Shown here: positions 25,120-34,244 of the stretch, one piece after another
Numbering within the stretch: position 1 is the stretch's first letter
Layout: each line of letters begins with the position of its first letter
Assembly (NCBI RefSeq): GCF_017813235.1
Contig: NZ_JAGISH010000004.1
Coordinates: 1 to 64,000, forward strand
Reading direction: 5' to 3'
DNA length: 64,000 bases
From: Sagittula salina
GTDB lineage: Bacteria > Pseudomonadota > Alphaproteobacteria > Rhodobacterales > Rhodobacteraceae
Notes under the pieces: model-generated
What the model was told of the DNA's origin: nothing
What the model saw: the letters and a program-made list of their open reading frames with translations, nothing else
The model's database searches: none
Position numbers and translations under genes: made by a program

Positions 25120-25818
25120 ATGCTCGCCATTCAGAACCTGACCCTGCACTACGGCCACAGCCAGATCCTGCACGACATCTCACTGACCGCGAAACCCGGG
25201 GCCGTGACCTGCCTGATGGGAACCAACGGCGTGGGCAAGACCTCCCTGCTGAAGGCGATTTCAGGAACGCATCCGCGTTCCGGCGGGACCATGCAGCTGG
25301 ACGGCGCCGACGTGTCTGCCAACACGCCCGCACATGCGCGGGCTCGGGCGGGTGTCGGATATGTCCCGCAGGGTCGCGACATCTTTCCGTTGATGACCGT
25401 GCGAGAGAACCTTCAGACCGGCTATGCCTGCATACCGAAAGCGGACTGGACCATCCCCGACGAGGTCTTTGACCTGTTCCCGATCCTCAAGGACTTTTTG
25501 AACCGGCGCGGCGGTGACCTTTCGGGCGGCCAGCAACAGCAGCTTGCCATCGCGCGCGCCATGATCGCGCAACCGAAACTCCTGCTTCTCGACGAACCAA
25601 CGGAGGGTATCCAGCCCAATATCATCAAGCAGATCGGCGAAGTCATTCGCTATCTGCGCTCGAAAGGCGACATGGCGATCATCCTCGTGGAGCAGTTCTT
25701 CGACTTCGCCTACGAACTGGGCGACCATTTCGTGGCACTCGAACGCGGCCGGGTCATCCACGACGCGCCAAAAGCACGGACCGCGCGCGAGGACCTGCTG
25801 GCCAAGGTGTCCGTCTGA
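25120..25818 (+). CDS. urtE: Urea ABC transporter ATPase UrtE
   Basis: This 232-residue LivF-type ATPase has Walker A GTNGVGKTS, signature LSGGQQQQLAIARA, Walker B LLLLDEPTEGIQP and the H-loop VEQFFDF. It is separated from urtD by 81 bases. It is the last gene of the operon and converges on the Gfo/Idh gene on the other strand with only 36 bases between them. I saw no clear intrinsic terminator there. Confidence 0.96.
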   Translation: MLAIQNLTLHYGHSQILHDISLTAKPGAVTCLMGTNGVGKTSLLKAISGTHPRSGGTMQLDGADVSANTPAHARARAGVGYVPQGRDIFPLMTVRENLQTGYACIPKADWTIPDEVFDLFPILKDFLNRRGGDLSGGQQQQLAIARAMIAQPKLLLLDEPTEGIQPNIIKQIGEVIRYLRSKGDMAIILVEQFFDFAYELGDHFVALERGRVIHDAPKARTAREDLLAKVSV

Positions 25819-25854
25819 GGGCCGCACCGGATCACGCCAGTCCCGGCAGAGGGG

Positions 25855-26907
25855 TCATTGGGGTAGCCAACTGCCGTAGAGCGGAAAGTCCGGCCCCAGA
25901 GGCAGGCTCACCGGCAGCGACGTCCGCGCCGACTGGTAGACCGCGCTGACGAATTCCAGCGACCGCCGGCCGTCGGCCAGGGTCACCGCGCGCGCGCCGT
26001 CGCCCGCCAGCGCCTCTGCCACTGCGCGAAAGAACCCGACAAACCCCACCTCCTCCGGGCCGACCGTTGCAAGGACGGCGTCCAGTTGGGCCTGTGTCGC
26101 CGGTGCCCGCGCGGTGAAGGTCCAGCCATGCGCGGCGGGCGCGTAGGGCGACAAACCCGTCTCCACGGTCACGCCCTCGAAGACCAGTCGCATCCGCGTC
26201 ATGTCCGTGGCCCCACCCAGCGTCACCGAGGAGGTCAGCACCGCTCCGCTCTGCATCCGGAGCGAGAGCGCAGCGCAATCCTCCACATCGATATCGTTCA
26301 CCCGCGTGGCCAGTTCAGCGTAGACCCGCGCCACCGGGCCAAGGAAGGCAGGCAGGTAGTCGTGGATGTGAATGGCATGGCCAAGGATCGCGCCGCCGCG
26401 CTCCCCCGCCCATGTACCGCGCCAGTCCACCGCGTAATAGGCCGCGTCACGGTTCCAGTGCGTCTCGATCGTACCGGCGTAAAGCTTGCCAACAAGGCCG
26501 GACTCCAGAACCGCCCGCAGCTGCGCCGTGCCGGGCCCGTAGCGGTACTGAAACACAGGGAAGACCCGCCGGCCCGATGCCTCTGCCGCCGCGATCAGCC
26601 GGTCCGCTTCTGCCAAGGAGGCCACCAGGGGCTTCTCGCAGATCACGTCCTTGCCCGCCGCCAGCGCCTTTTCACAGGCGGCCAGATGCAGGTGCGGCGG
26701 CAGGCAGATGTCGATCAGGTCGACATCGGAGGCCAGTACCGCGTCGAGACTCGAACAGACCGCCACGCCGCATGGCCCGGCCACAGCCTTCGCCCGCGCG
26801 ACGTCGAGGTCGCAAAGGGTGACGACTTCGAACAACTCCGGCAACTGCTGGTAGGCGGCGAGGTGTTCGCGCCCGATGCCAGCCCCGATTATGGCGACCG
26901 TCGTCAT
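25855..26907 (-). CDS. Gfo/Idh/MocA-family oxidoreductase 1
   Basis: This 350-residue NAD(P)-dependent sugar or polyol dehydrogenase has a Rossmann IIGAGIGREH at the N-terminus, EKP motif in DVICEKPLVASLAEADRL and a C-terminal alpha/beta domain. ATG 26907 overlaps the stop of the preceding dehydrogenase gene (ATGA), which fixes the start; a longer in-frame reading upstream lies within that neighbour. It is the last gene of an operon headed by a carbohydrate ABC transporter, so it probably oxidises the imported sugar or a derivative. Substrate unknown. Confidence 0.9.
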   Translation of the reverse strand: MTTVAIIGAGIGREHLAAYQQLPELFEVVTLCDLDVARAKAVAGPCGVAVCSSLDAVLASDVDLIDICLPPHLHLAACEKALAAGKDVICEKPLVASLAEADRLIAAAEASGRRVFPVFQYRYGPGTAQLRAVLESGLVGKLYAGTIETHWNRDAAYYAVDWRGTWAGERGGAILGHAIHIHDYLPAFLGPVARVYAELATRVNDIDVEDCAALSLRMQSGAVLTSSVTLGGATDMTRMRLVFEGVTVETGLSPYAPAAHGWTFTARAPATQAQLDAVLATVGPEEVGFVGFFRAVAEALAGDGARAVTLADGRRSLEFVSAVYQSARTSLPVSLPLGPDFPLYGSWLPQ

Positions 26908-27905
26908 TTCCCTTCCGCCTTCATCTGGGCGCGGATGGCGACGTCCATGGTGCGGAATGTGTGCTCTTGCGGCGCGGCCGTGTAGGTCCGGGCCTGAATG
27001 TCCTCTGTCAGCAAACGGAAATACGGCAGTTCGACGTTGCGGCAGTCGATGTAATCGTTCCGCAACCCATTGGTCAGGTACAGATTGTCCGTCCGGTGCG
27101 GCAGGCCGACATCGGTGTACTTGCGGCACTCGATGCTGCCCTCCGTGCCGAGGATGAACAGCCGCCCGTCGCCCCATGTGGGCAACCCGTCCGGCGTGAA
27201 CCAGTCAAGCCGCAGGTAGCCATGCCCACAGTCGCCCACCAGCGTCATCTCCCCGAAATCCTGAAAACCCGGATTCTCGGGCATCGTCGTGTTTTCCACC
27301 AGAGCATGCGCCACCGTGACCTCTGTCGAGCCGGTGAAATGCAGGAACTGATCCACCTGATGCGATCCGATATCCGTGAGGATGCCGCCGTAGCGCTCGC
27401 GCCTGAAATACCAGTCGGGCCGGGTCTTCAGGTTCTGTTTGTGCGGCGCCAGCGTCACCACCTGCACCACGCGCCCCACCGCGCCATCGGCAACCAGCTG
27501 CGACGCCTTCACCGCCGAGCGGACCTCGAACCGTTCGGAGAAGTTCACAGACCAGATGCGTCCGGTACGCGTGACGCATTCCCGGACGGCGGCCAGCTGC
27601 TCCAGCGTGGTGCAGCCGGGCTTGTCCACCATGACGTCCTTGCCCGCCTCCATCGCCTCGATCGCCAGCGCGGCGCGGTCGGCGGGCACGGCGGAGATCA
27701 ACACCATATCCGCATCCCCATCGAGGATCGCCCGGCGGTCCGGCACTTTGGTCACTTCGGGGAAGACGGAGTTGAACTTCTCCTCCGTGACGGCGGGGCC
27801 GTCCGTCCAGTACTGTGCGCAGGACGCGCCCTCGGCCTTCATACCCGCGAGCATCCCGAAGATATGCCCGTGGTCGATCCCGAGCACCGCCAGTTTCAAA
27901 CTCAT
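26904..27905 (-). CDS. Gfo/Idh/MocA-family oxidoreductase 2 (variant motifs)
   Basis: This 333-residue family member has an altered nucleotide-binding loop (VLGIDHGHIFGM instead of GxGxxG) and DKP in place of EKP (DVMVDKPGCTTL). The catalytic-region string GGILTDIGSHQVDQFLHFTG is intact. It overlaps the third dehydrogenase on its downstream side and is separated by one base from the one upstream. The motif changes suggest a changed cofactor preference or a role other than simple oxidation. Confidence 0.88.
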   Translation of the reverse strand: MSLKLAVLGIDHGHIFGMLAGMKAEGASCAQYWTDGPAVTEEKFNSVFPEVTKVPDRRAILDGDADMVLISAVPADRAALAIEAMEAGKDVMVDKPGCTTLEQLAAVRECVTRTGRIWSVNFSERFEVRSAVKASQLVADGAVGRVVQVVTLAPHKQNLKTRPDWYFRRERYGGILTDIGSHQVDQFLHFTGSTEVTVAHALVENTTMPENPGFQDFGEMTLVGDCGHGYLRLDWFTPDGLPTWGDGRLFILGTEGSIECRKYTDVGLPHRTDNLYLTNGLRNDYIDCRNVELPYFRLLTEDIQARTYTAAPQEHTFRTMDVAIRAQMKAEGK

Positions 27906-27906
27906 C

Positions 27907-28923
27907 TCATACGTCCTTCAGATCCACCGTCGTGCCCGATTGCCCCGACCGCTCCAGCGCCGCGATCAGGCGGTGCACCTCCAGCGCCGCGCGACCCGGC
28001 ACCAGCGGCGCACGGTCGCCGCGCACCGCCTCCATGAAGTCTTCGATGACGAAGCGGTGCCAGTCGGAGGTGAAGGCCATCGGGTCCGCTCCCGCGCCGC
28101 TGGTCGCCGCCTGTCCGAATTCTTCGGCGCGCCCGTCCTGCCAGTGGACGCGCAGCACACCAGCCTCCAGGTGGGCGGAGCCTTCTGTGCAATGGAGCGT
28201 GATCGTCTCGCCCCGACCCGGAAAGCTCGCCGTGGTTGCAAAGAGCTGCCCCACCGCACCGCAGGCAAAACGCAGGCCGGCACAAACGAAATCCTCTGCC
28301 TCCATGTCGTGGAAGCCGGTGGTGGCCGTCATCGCGGTGACTGCGGCGACCGGCCCGCTGAGTGACAGCATCAGGTCCATGGTGTGGATCGCCTGAGAGA
28401 TCATCACCCCGCCGCCATCACGCTGGTAACTGCCGCGTCCCGGTTCGTCGTAGTAGCCCTGGGAGCGCCACCAGGGCACGCTGACCTCCGCCGTCCTGAG
28501 CGGTCCGAGGCGATCGAGCACGCGGCGTAGCTCCGCCACCACCGGGCGCGCGCGGTGTTGCAGCATGATGCCCAGCGGCACCCCGGCCACCTCGCAGAGG
28601 TCCACCACCCCCGCCGCCGTCTCCAGCGTACGCTCCACCGGCTTTTCCATCAGGATCGGCTTGCCCGCGGCGGCCAGCGTTTCCACGATCTCGGCGCGGG
28701 CATTGGGCGGCGTCGTCAGGATGACGAAATCCACGTCCGACTGCGCGATTTCCTCCACCGAGGCCGCCGCGCTTGCGCCAAGGTCGGGCCAGTCGCGCAG
28801 GAACCCTGCCCGCGCGTCCTCGCTGCGGGCGTAGACAAGCGACAGCGTCAGGCCGTTACAGTTGCGGATCGCGTCGCCGTAGGTCTGCGACACCATGCCG
28901 AGGCCGATCAGGGCACATTTCAT
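27907..28923 (-). CDS. Gfo/Idh/MocA-family oxidoreductase 3
   Basis: This 338-residue protein has ALIGLGMVSQTYGDAI at the N-terminus, PILMEKPVERTLETAAG (EKP motif) and GGGVMISQAIHTMDLMLSLSG in the substrate domain, where His is the usual catalytic residue. Its ATG overlaps the stop of the upstream ABC ATPase gene by four bases. Three family members in one operon suggest a multi-step oxidation and epimerisation of an unusual sugar, as in inosose or 3-keto-sugar routes. The exact chemistry cannot be read here. Confidence 0.9.
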   Translation of the reverse strand: MKCALIGLGMVSQTYGDAIRNCNGLTLSLVYARSEDARAGFLRDWPDLGASAAASVEEIAQSDVDFVILTTPPNARAEIVETLAAAGKPILMEKPVERTLETAAGVVDLCEVAGVPLGIMLQHRARPVVAELRRVLDRLGPLRTAEVSVPWWRSQGYYDEPGRGSYQRDGGGVMISQAIHTMDLMLSLSGPVAAVTAMTATTGFHDMEAEDFVCAGLRFACGAVGQLFATTASFPGRGETITLHCTEGSAHLEAGVLRVHWQDGRAEEFGQAATSGAGADPMAFTSDWHRFVIEDFMEAVRGDRAPLVPGRAALEVHRLIAALERSGQSGTTVDLKDV

Positions 28924-29999
28924 CGCGTTCTCTCCAGGGCTTTATCGTCCTCTCCGAAAAGGTGAAAGGCCTCGGTGGGGAAGCGCACACCCACCTCCTG
29001 CCCGCGCCTCAGGGGGATCTGGTGGGCGTGCTGCACGGTCAGTTTCTCGCCATTGGCAAAGGCGCCGTAGATGTAGGTCACGGCGCCCAGTTGTTCGTAG
29101 TTCTCCACCCGGATCACCTCGTCGCCATGCCCGACGTCGCCATGACCATGGAGGGAGACGCCCACCGCCTCTGGCCTTATGCCCAGCGTGACTTTTCCCG
29201 CGCCCGCGAAAGGCACATCGCGCACCAGCCCGCAGTCGGTGCGCAGCACGCCGTCGGCCAGCTGGCCGCGCAGGAAGTTCATCTGAGGCGCACCGATAAA
29301 GCCCGCGACGAACTTGTTGGCGGGATGGTTGTAGAGGTCGAGCGGCGCGCCGATCTGCTCGATCCGGCCACCCCTCAGAACCACTATACGGTCGGCCATG
29401 GTCATGGCTTCGATCTGGTCGTGGGTGACATAGATCATCGTGTTGCCGAGCTTGGCGTGGAGGTCGGAAATCTCCACCCGCATCTGCAACCGCAATTCGG
29501 CATCGAGGTTGGACAGGGGTTCATCGAACAGGAAGATCACCGGTTCTCGCACGATGGCGCGCCCGATTGCCACGCGCTGGCGCTGGCCGCCCGACAACTG
29601 GCCGGGACGGCGCGCCAGAAGGTGGTCTATCTGCAGCATCTTCGCCGCCGCCTCGATCCGCTGCGCGATCTCCGCCTTGGGCATGCGCAGGTTTTCCAGC
29701 CCGAAGGACAGGTTCTGCCGCACCGACATATGCGGATACAGGGCGTAGCTCTGGAACACCATGCTGAGGCCGCGCTCGGATGCGGGTACACCGTTCACCC
29801 GCCTGCCCTGCAGCAGGATGTCGCCGGAGGTTGGATCGTCGAGCCCCGCGATCAGTCGCAAAAGCGTGGATTTGCCGCAGCCCGATGGTCCGACGAAGAC
29901 GACGAATTCGCCCTCTCCGATGGCGAGATCGATCCCGTGGATCACATCGACCGGGCCAAAGGATTTGCGGATCTGTCGAAGGTCGAGCGCATGGGTCAT
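28920..29999 (-). CDS. Carbohydrate ABC transporter ATPase (MalK/UgpC type)
   Basis: This 359-residue ATPase has Walker A GPSGCGKST, signature LSGGQRQRVAIGRA, Walker B VIFLFDEPLSNLDA, the H-loop YVTHDQ and a C-terminal TOBE/OB regulatory domain (about 240-359). That domain arrangement is typical of CUT1 sugar importers. It couples to the two permeases and the binding protein encoded upstream on the same strand. Confidence 0.96.
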   Translation of the reverse strand: MTHALDLRQIRKSFGPVDVIHGIDLAIGEGEFVVFVGPSGCGKSTLLRLIAGLDDPTSGDILLQGRRVNGVPASERGLSMVFQSYALYPHMSVRQNLSFGLENLRMPKAEIAQRIEAAAKMLQIDHLLARRPGQLSGGQRQRVAIGRAIVREPVIFLFDEPLSNLDAELRLQMRVEISDLHAKLGNTMIYVTHDQIEAMTMADRIVVLRGGRIEQIGAPLDLYNHPANKFVAGFIGAPQMNFLRGQLADGVLRTDCGLVRDVPFAGAGKVTLGIRPEAVGVSLHGHGDVGHGDEVIRVENYEQLGAVTYIYGAFANGEKLTVQHAHQIPLRRGQEVGVRFPTEAFHLFGEDDKALERTR

Positions 30000-30023
30000 G
30001 TCAAATCAGTCATTTCAGGACGG

Positions 30024-31100
30024 TCATTTCAAACCTGTCGTGGCGATTCCGGTGGTGATGAAGCGTTGCAACCAGACGAAAACCAGCGTGATCGGGATCA
30101 GTGTAACCACCGTCATGGCGAGGATGTAGTGGAAGTCGGAATTGAACTCTCCGGCGAACTGGGTAAGCCCCAGTTGCAGTGTGTGCTTGCCCGGGTCGGA
30201 GATCAGCACGATCAACGGCCAGAGGAAATCGTTCCAGCGCCAGATCACCGACAGGATCGCCAGCACCGACAGCGCGGGCAGCGAGAGCGGGATGATGATG
30301 CGCCAGAAGATGCGCCATTCGCTGGCGGCATCCATGCGCGCGGCCTCCAGCAGTTCATCGGGGATTGTCAGCATGTATTGCCGGAGCAGAAAGACGCCGG
30401 TGGGCGTTGCGGCGGCGGGAATGATGACGCCCCAGAGCGACCCGAAGATGCCAAAGGACCAGACCACGAAGAACAGCGACACGAGGATGATGGAGGCTGG
30501 GATCAGCAGCGTTGCGACGATCAGCAGGGTAAAGGTCAGCCGTCCCCGGAAACGGTATTTCGACAGGGCAAAGGCCGCCATGGCGTTGATCAGCAGCGTG
30601 ATCAGTGTGGCCGCCACCGTGACAAAGACGGAATTGCCGAGGTAGGTCAGGAAGTTGAAGGTCTCCTGCCCGTTCCGTTTCAGGATCGGGTCCAGATAGT
30701 TCTCTGTCGCTATGCGCAGTTCCTCGTGCGGGGCCAAAGCCTCTTTGGGCACCTGAAAGACTTGATCGGGAGCTTCCAGCGTGGCCACGTCGGTGATCTT
30801 GCGCGTGGGGCCCGCCTTGGTCACAAGGCGCTGCGTGCCATCTTCGGCGGTCCAGGACCACACGGGTTTTGACCGGCCATCGACCATCGTTTCCACCTGC
30901 GCGATGGGCAGCACGCGGGTGTCAAAGCTGTCCACCGCACGTTCGGACTTGATGGAGGAGAAGAGCGTCCAGAGCACAGGTACGAGGATGACCAGCACGC
31001 CCAGAACGAGGTAGCCGTAGGCCAGCACGTCCTGCAGGCCGATGCGCTCTGCCGTTTCGCGGTTGCCGCGGGTGCGGGAGAGGTAAGTGGCGAGACTCAT
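30024..31100 (-). CDS. Carbohydrate ABC transporter permease (MalG type) with enlarged first loop
   Basis: The protein has 358 residues against the usual 270-300. After the first helix (YLVLGVLVILVPVLWTLF) comes a periplasmic loop of about 110 residues, then five more helices and the EAA loop EAARMDAASEWRIFWRIIIPLSLPAL. The ATG at 31100 was chosen because the Shine-Dalgarno GGGGGGCGGGA is directly upstream; it lies inside a stable hairpin (31103-31127). In-frame codons further upstream run through that hairpin and are unlikely. Confidence 0.93.
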   Translation of the reverse strand: MSLATYLSRTRGNRETAERIGLQDVLAYGYLVLGVLVILVPVLWTLFSSIKSERAVDSFDTRVLPIAQVETMVDGRSKPVWSWTAEDGTQRLVTKAGPTRKITDVATLEAPDQVFQVPKEALAPHEELRIATENYLDPILKRNGQETFNFLTYLGNSVFVTVAATLITLLINAMAAFALSKYRFRGRLTFTLLIVATLLIPASIILVSLFFVVWSFGIFGSLWGVIIPAAATPTGVFLLRQYMLTIPDELLEAARMDAASEWRIFWRIIIPLSLPALSVLAILSVIWRWNDFLWPLIVLISDPGKHTLQLGLTQFAGEFNSDFHYILAMTVVTLIPITLVFVWLQRFITTGIATTGLK

Positions 31101-31102
31101 TC

Positions 31103-31127
31103 CCGCCCCCCGGCGTGGCGGGGGCGG
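31103..31127 (-). promoter_or_regulatory. GC-rich hairpin masking the MalG-type permease ribosome-binding site
   Basis: CCGCCCCC (31103-31110) and GGGGGCGG (31120-31127) form eight G-C pairs. On the minus strand the arm next to the start codon contains the purine-rich ribosome-binding site two bases from the ATG, so translation of this gene should need the hairpin to be opened, for example by ribosomes finishing the upstream permease 92 bases away. Confidence 0.45.
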
Positions 31128-31191
31128 CATGGGTGAACGGCTCCGGCAGGGGTATCTCCGCCAAGTTGAAGCAGGGGCGCGGCACAAGGGG

Positions 31192-32610
31192 TCACAGGTC
31201 CGATTGCCTCCGTGTCAGCCAGAGTTGCAGGAAGGTGAAGACGGCGATGACCACCGCCATCAGGATCGACCCCGCCGCCGCCTGCCCGTAATCGGGCTTG
31301 TCGCTGGCAAAGGCGACCTCGTAGATGTTCTGCACCACCATAAAGGTTTCCCGCCCCGGGCCACCGCCGGTCAGCAGGTAAACCTCGTCGAATATCTGAA
31401 AGCTGCGGATCAGGCTGAGGACAACGACCACGGTCAGCGTCGGCATGACCAGCGGCAGCGTGATACGTCGGAAGGCCCGGAAAGGACTGGTGGCGTCCAT
31501 TTTTGCCGCCTCATAGAGGTCTGCGGGGATCGCTTGCAGGCCCGCCAGCAAGATCAGCATGTAAAAGCCCATGTGCGACCAGCAGAAGACGAAGACCAGC
31601 CAGAAGAACGCCCAGCCGGTTTTCGGCGTCACCAGCCAGTTCACCGGGCGGTAGCGGTCAAAGGCAAACACGGCGTCGAACTGGATCGACAGCAGCAGGA
31701 TGGCGGAAACGGCGGCGGCTGCATAGAGCGCGGGCCGCGCCGCGTGCCCCTGCGCCACGATCCAGAGGAGGAGAAGCCCCAGCCCCACCCCCAGCCAGCC
31801 GCTGCCGTCGCGGCCGATCAGGCTCAGCGGATTGGCCCAGGTGACAAGCGCCGCCAGCAGCGCGGCAAAGACAAAGCTCCATGCCAGCGGCGGCGCGTCA
31901 GGTCCAAGGCTGCGCAGGGTGACCACCATCAATACCACGGCAAGGATCACTGTCGCGGCGATGTCGAACCCGGCCAGTCCCGCAAGCGCCGTCATCGCCT
32001 CCGTCGTGTCGCCCAGGGCCGCGTTCAGTGCGCCCTTTCGGTGCAGCACCCAGTTCCAGATATTGGCGATCACCACCGGAGACAGCATCACCGGATAGAA
32101 GAACATCGCCCGCCAGAAGCCCCGCCCCCTGATGTTGCGGTTCACCACCAGCGCCGTCAGCAGCGCCGCGCCCACCATCACCGGGACCTGGATCGCCACG
32201 AACCACAGCGTATTGTACATGCCGGTCCAGAAATTGTACCCGGCATTGCTGCAGGTCTTTGGCACCAGCAGGTTTTCGCAATCGAACAGCCCGGCGTACT
32301 TGTCCCAGCCCACATAGGGCCGGTCGAAAAGCGCGATAGATGGCCCACCGGTCATCGAGACGTAGACGTTCAGGATCATCGGCGCAAAGGTGAACAGGCC
32401 GAAGATCAGCATATTGGGCAGCAAAAGCGCGTAGGGCACGCCACCGCGGCCAAAGACGCTCTGCGCCAGTTCCACCGGGAAACCCAGCAGGTCCATGAGA
32501 AATCGCGGCACCTGTGCCGCCGTGTAGCTGCGATGGCGCAGCAGCCAGACCGTGCCCCCCAGCCCCCACAGGAGCCCGAGCGCGGTCATGAGTATCCCGG
32601 CGGGTGTCAT
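31192..32610 (-). CDS. Carbohydrate ABC transporter permease (MalF type) with extra membrane segment
   Basis: The protein has 472 residues, far longer than the typical 290-330 of CUT1 permeases. A normal core (LLLPNMLIFGLFTFAPMILNVY, then ANIWNWVLHRKGALN) is interrupted at about residues 215-350 by a block of four or so extra hydrophobic helices (AATVILAVVLMVVTL, LLLLWIVAQG, AVSAILLLSI and neighbours). The core then resumes with the EAA loop EAAKMDATSPFRAFRRITLPL. ATG 32610 follows GGAGAAGGAACGC; a start ten codons upstream lacks this. An enlarged MalF is known in enterics, but there the extra part is a periplasmic domain, not helices. Confidence 0.92.
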   Translation of the reverse strand: MTPAGILMTALGLLWGLGGTVWLLRHRSYTAAQVPRFLMDLLGFPVELAQSVFGRGGVPYALLLPNMLIFGLFTFAPMILNVYVSMTGGPSIALFDRPYVGWDKYAGLFDCENLLVPKTCSNAGYNFWTGMYNTLWFVAIQVPVMVGAALLTALVVNRNIRGRGFWRAMFFYPVMLSPVVIANIWNWVLHRKGALNAALGDTTEAMTALAGLAGFDIAATVILAVVLMVVTLRSLGPDAPPLAWSFVFAALLAALVTWANPLSLIGRDGSGWLGVGLGLLLLWIVAQGHAARPALYAAAAVSAILLLSIQFDAVFAFDRYRPVNWLVTPKTGWAFFWLVFVFCWSHMGFYMLILLAGLQAIPADLYEAAKMDATSPFRAFRRITLPLVMPTLTVVVVLSLIRSFQIFDEVYLLTGGGPGRETFMVVQNIYEVAFASDKPDYGQAAAGSILMAVVIAVFTFLQLWLTRRQSDL

Positions 32611-32677
32611 GCGCGTTCCTTCTCCGCTGGCGCGGGGCACAGGCCGGGCGTTCCCCGGACTGTGCCCGTGTGTGCCG

Positions 32678-33967
32678 TCAGCGGGCGTTGGTCTCCAGTT
32701 CTTCGCTGATCTTGTCCAGCGCCTCGTCCAGCGTCAATTCGTCGTTCATCGCGGCCGAAAGATACTGCACGGTGGCGTTGTACATGACGAAACCGAACTG
32801 CAACCCCTGCAAGTCATAGGCCTGTGGCGTCTGCTCGGCGGCGTCGGCTGCCATGGCGGTGAAAGCCTTCAGCGCCTCCGAGACCTGCGGCGCGGCGCCT
32901 GCCGTCTCGTAATCCAGCCCGTCCTTCTGCAGCGCGGCGTTGGCCGGGATGGCAAAGGTGCGGCTGTACCACTCGCGGGCCTGCTCCTCCTCGGCCATCC
33001 ACGCGACAAAGCCCGCGGCCGCGGCCTCGGCTTCCGCGTCGCCCGACTTCAGCGCCACCAGCCCGGTGCCGCCCGGCATCACGCCGCAGCCCGCCGGGCC
33101 ACAGGGCACCGGCACAACCGACCAGTCGAACTTGTCGCCGACATTGGCCTGCACGTTCGAGGTATTCCACGATCCGGACATGTAGAACGGCGTCTCCGAA
33201 TTGAAGAACAGCTCGTTGCCATTCGCGTATTTCGACCCGGAAACTGCGGGCCAGATGTCCGGCGGCATCAGCCCGGAGTCGTGCCAGTCCAGCATCAACT
33301 GCGCAAAGGCCCGGTAGCCGTCATCGACCACCAAATGCCCTTCACCGTCAAAGTATTTCGCACCGTAGGACATGGCAGGCCCGGCAAAGCGGTGGCCGGA
33401 GCGGTCCATCACCATGCCGGCATAGGATCCGGTCGCTTCCATCACCGCGCGCGTGGCCTCTGCCCAGTCTTCCCATGTGGCGCCCGGTCCGGGCAGATCG
33501 ACACCCGCCTCCTCGAACATGGTCAGGTTGACGTATGGGCCGGTAACGGTCATTTCCGTATGGAACCCGTAGATCCCCCCGTCGGTCCCCGCCCGATACC
33601 ACGGCAGCACCGCGCCATAGGCGGCCTCCCAGGCGTCGGCATCCACCTGCGGCGTCAGGTCGACGTAATAGGGATGCATCCCTCCGAGGTTGGTGACAAA
33701 GGCGAGGTCTGGCCCGGTGCCCGCCTCCAGCTGCAGTGGCAACTGGTCGCGCAGCACGTCATAACCCACCGCGTTCAACGTGATGGTCACATCCGGGTGC
33801 TTTTCCTCGTAGCGCTCGGCGAACTCCTGAATGATGGCGGCCTTGCCATCCACGTCGGACAGCATCATGCCGAGATCGACAGCGCAGGCCGTCCCCCCGA
33901 TCACCATCGTACCCATGGCCACCGTGGCCAGCAGCGCGGCCCTTGCGTTTGCACGCGTGCGAATCAT
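32678..33967 (-). CDS. Carbohydrate ABC transporter substrate-binding protein
   Basis: This 429-residue extracellular solute-binding protein family 1 member has a signal peptide (AALLATVAMGTMVIGGTACA, possibly cleaved after ACA) and conserved segments LPLQLEAGTGPDLAFV, TWEDWAEATRAV, NSETPFYMSGSWN and PGGTGLVALKSG. ATG 33967 with GGAGGAAG upstream is the clear start; the open frame continues further upstream but without signals. It is first in the operon and divergent from the sugar isomerase gene. Confidence 0.95.
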   Translation of the reverse strand: MIRTRANARAALLATVAMGTMVIGGTACAVDLGMMLSDVDGKAAIIQEFAERYEEKHPDVTITLNAVGYDVLRDQLPLQLEAGTGPDLAFVTNLGGMHPYYVDLTPQVDADAWEAAYGAVLPWYRAGTDGGIYGFHTEMTVTGPYVNLTMFEEAGVDLPGPGATWEDWAEATRAVMEATGSYAGMVMDRSGHRFAGPAMSYGAKYFDGEGHLVVDDGYRAFAQLMLDWHDSGLMPPDIWPAVSGSKYANGNELFFNSETPFYMSGSWNTSNVQANVGDKFDWSVVPVPCGPAGCGVMPGGTGLVALKSGDAEAEAAAAGFVAWMAEEEQAREWYSRTFAIPANAALQKDGLDYETAGAAPQVSEALKAFTAMAADAAEQTPQAYDLQGLQFGFVMYNATVQYLSAAMNDELTLDEALDKISEELETNAR

Positions 33968-34091
33968 GTATCTTCCTCCCGTTGCGCTGGGCCCGTACTC
34001 TTTGCGGACGGTGCCGGCAGCCTTTAGGCAAAGGCCGGAGCAGCGCCCATCCCTCACCAGGGTGAAGCGTATAGCTCCTCCCTCATTGATG

Positions 34092-34109
34092 CAACTTCCA
34101 TACAAGTTG
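34092..34109. promoter_or_regulatory. Inverted-repeat operator candidate CAACTT-N6-AAGTTG
   Basis: A perfect 6-base inverted repeat with a 6-base spacer lies between the divergent sugar-binding-protein and isomerase/epimerase genes. The reverse strand reads CAACTTGTATGGAAGTTG, close to operators of GntR/FCD-type regulators. The same gap (33968-34244) also has AAACG-CTC-CGTTT at 34189-34201, a LacI-like half-site arrangement. No regulator gene is adjacent. Confidence 0.4.
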
Positions 34110-34244
34110 AGGCAGCGCGTTTCTTTCTCGGGGCGGTCCGCCCCCGGATCCGCCACATCCGGGTATGTCCGCGGAAAACCGCGAAAGGAAACGCTCCGTT
34201 TACCTGCATCGCGTAAGCCTCGGAGGCCACTCCAGGAATGCTCC

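Noticed and set aside
25819-25854. Terminator between convergent urtE and the dehydrogenase gene
   Set aside because: Only 36 bases, with no stable stem or T-run visible.
28773-32709. Long plus-strand open frames of 699 and 540 codons opposite the sugar transporter genes
   Set aside because: His/Arg/Gln-rich antisense frames without motifs; the minus-strand genes have all expected signatures.
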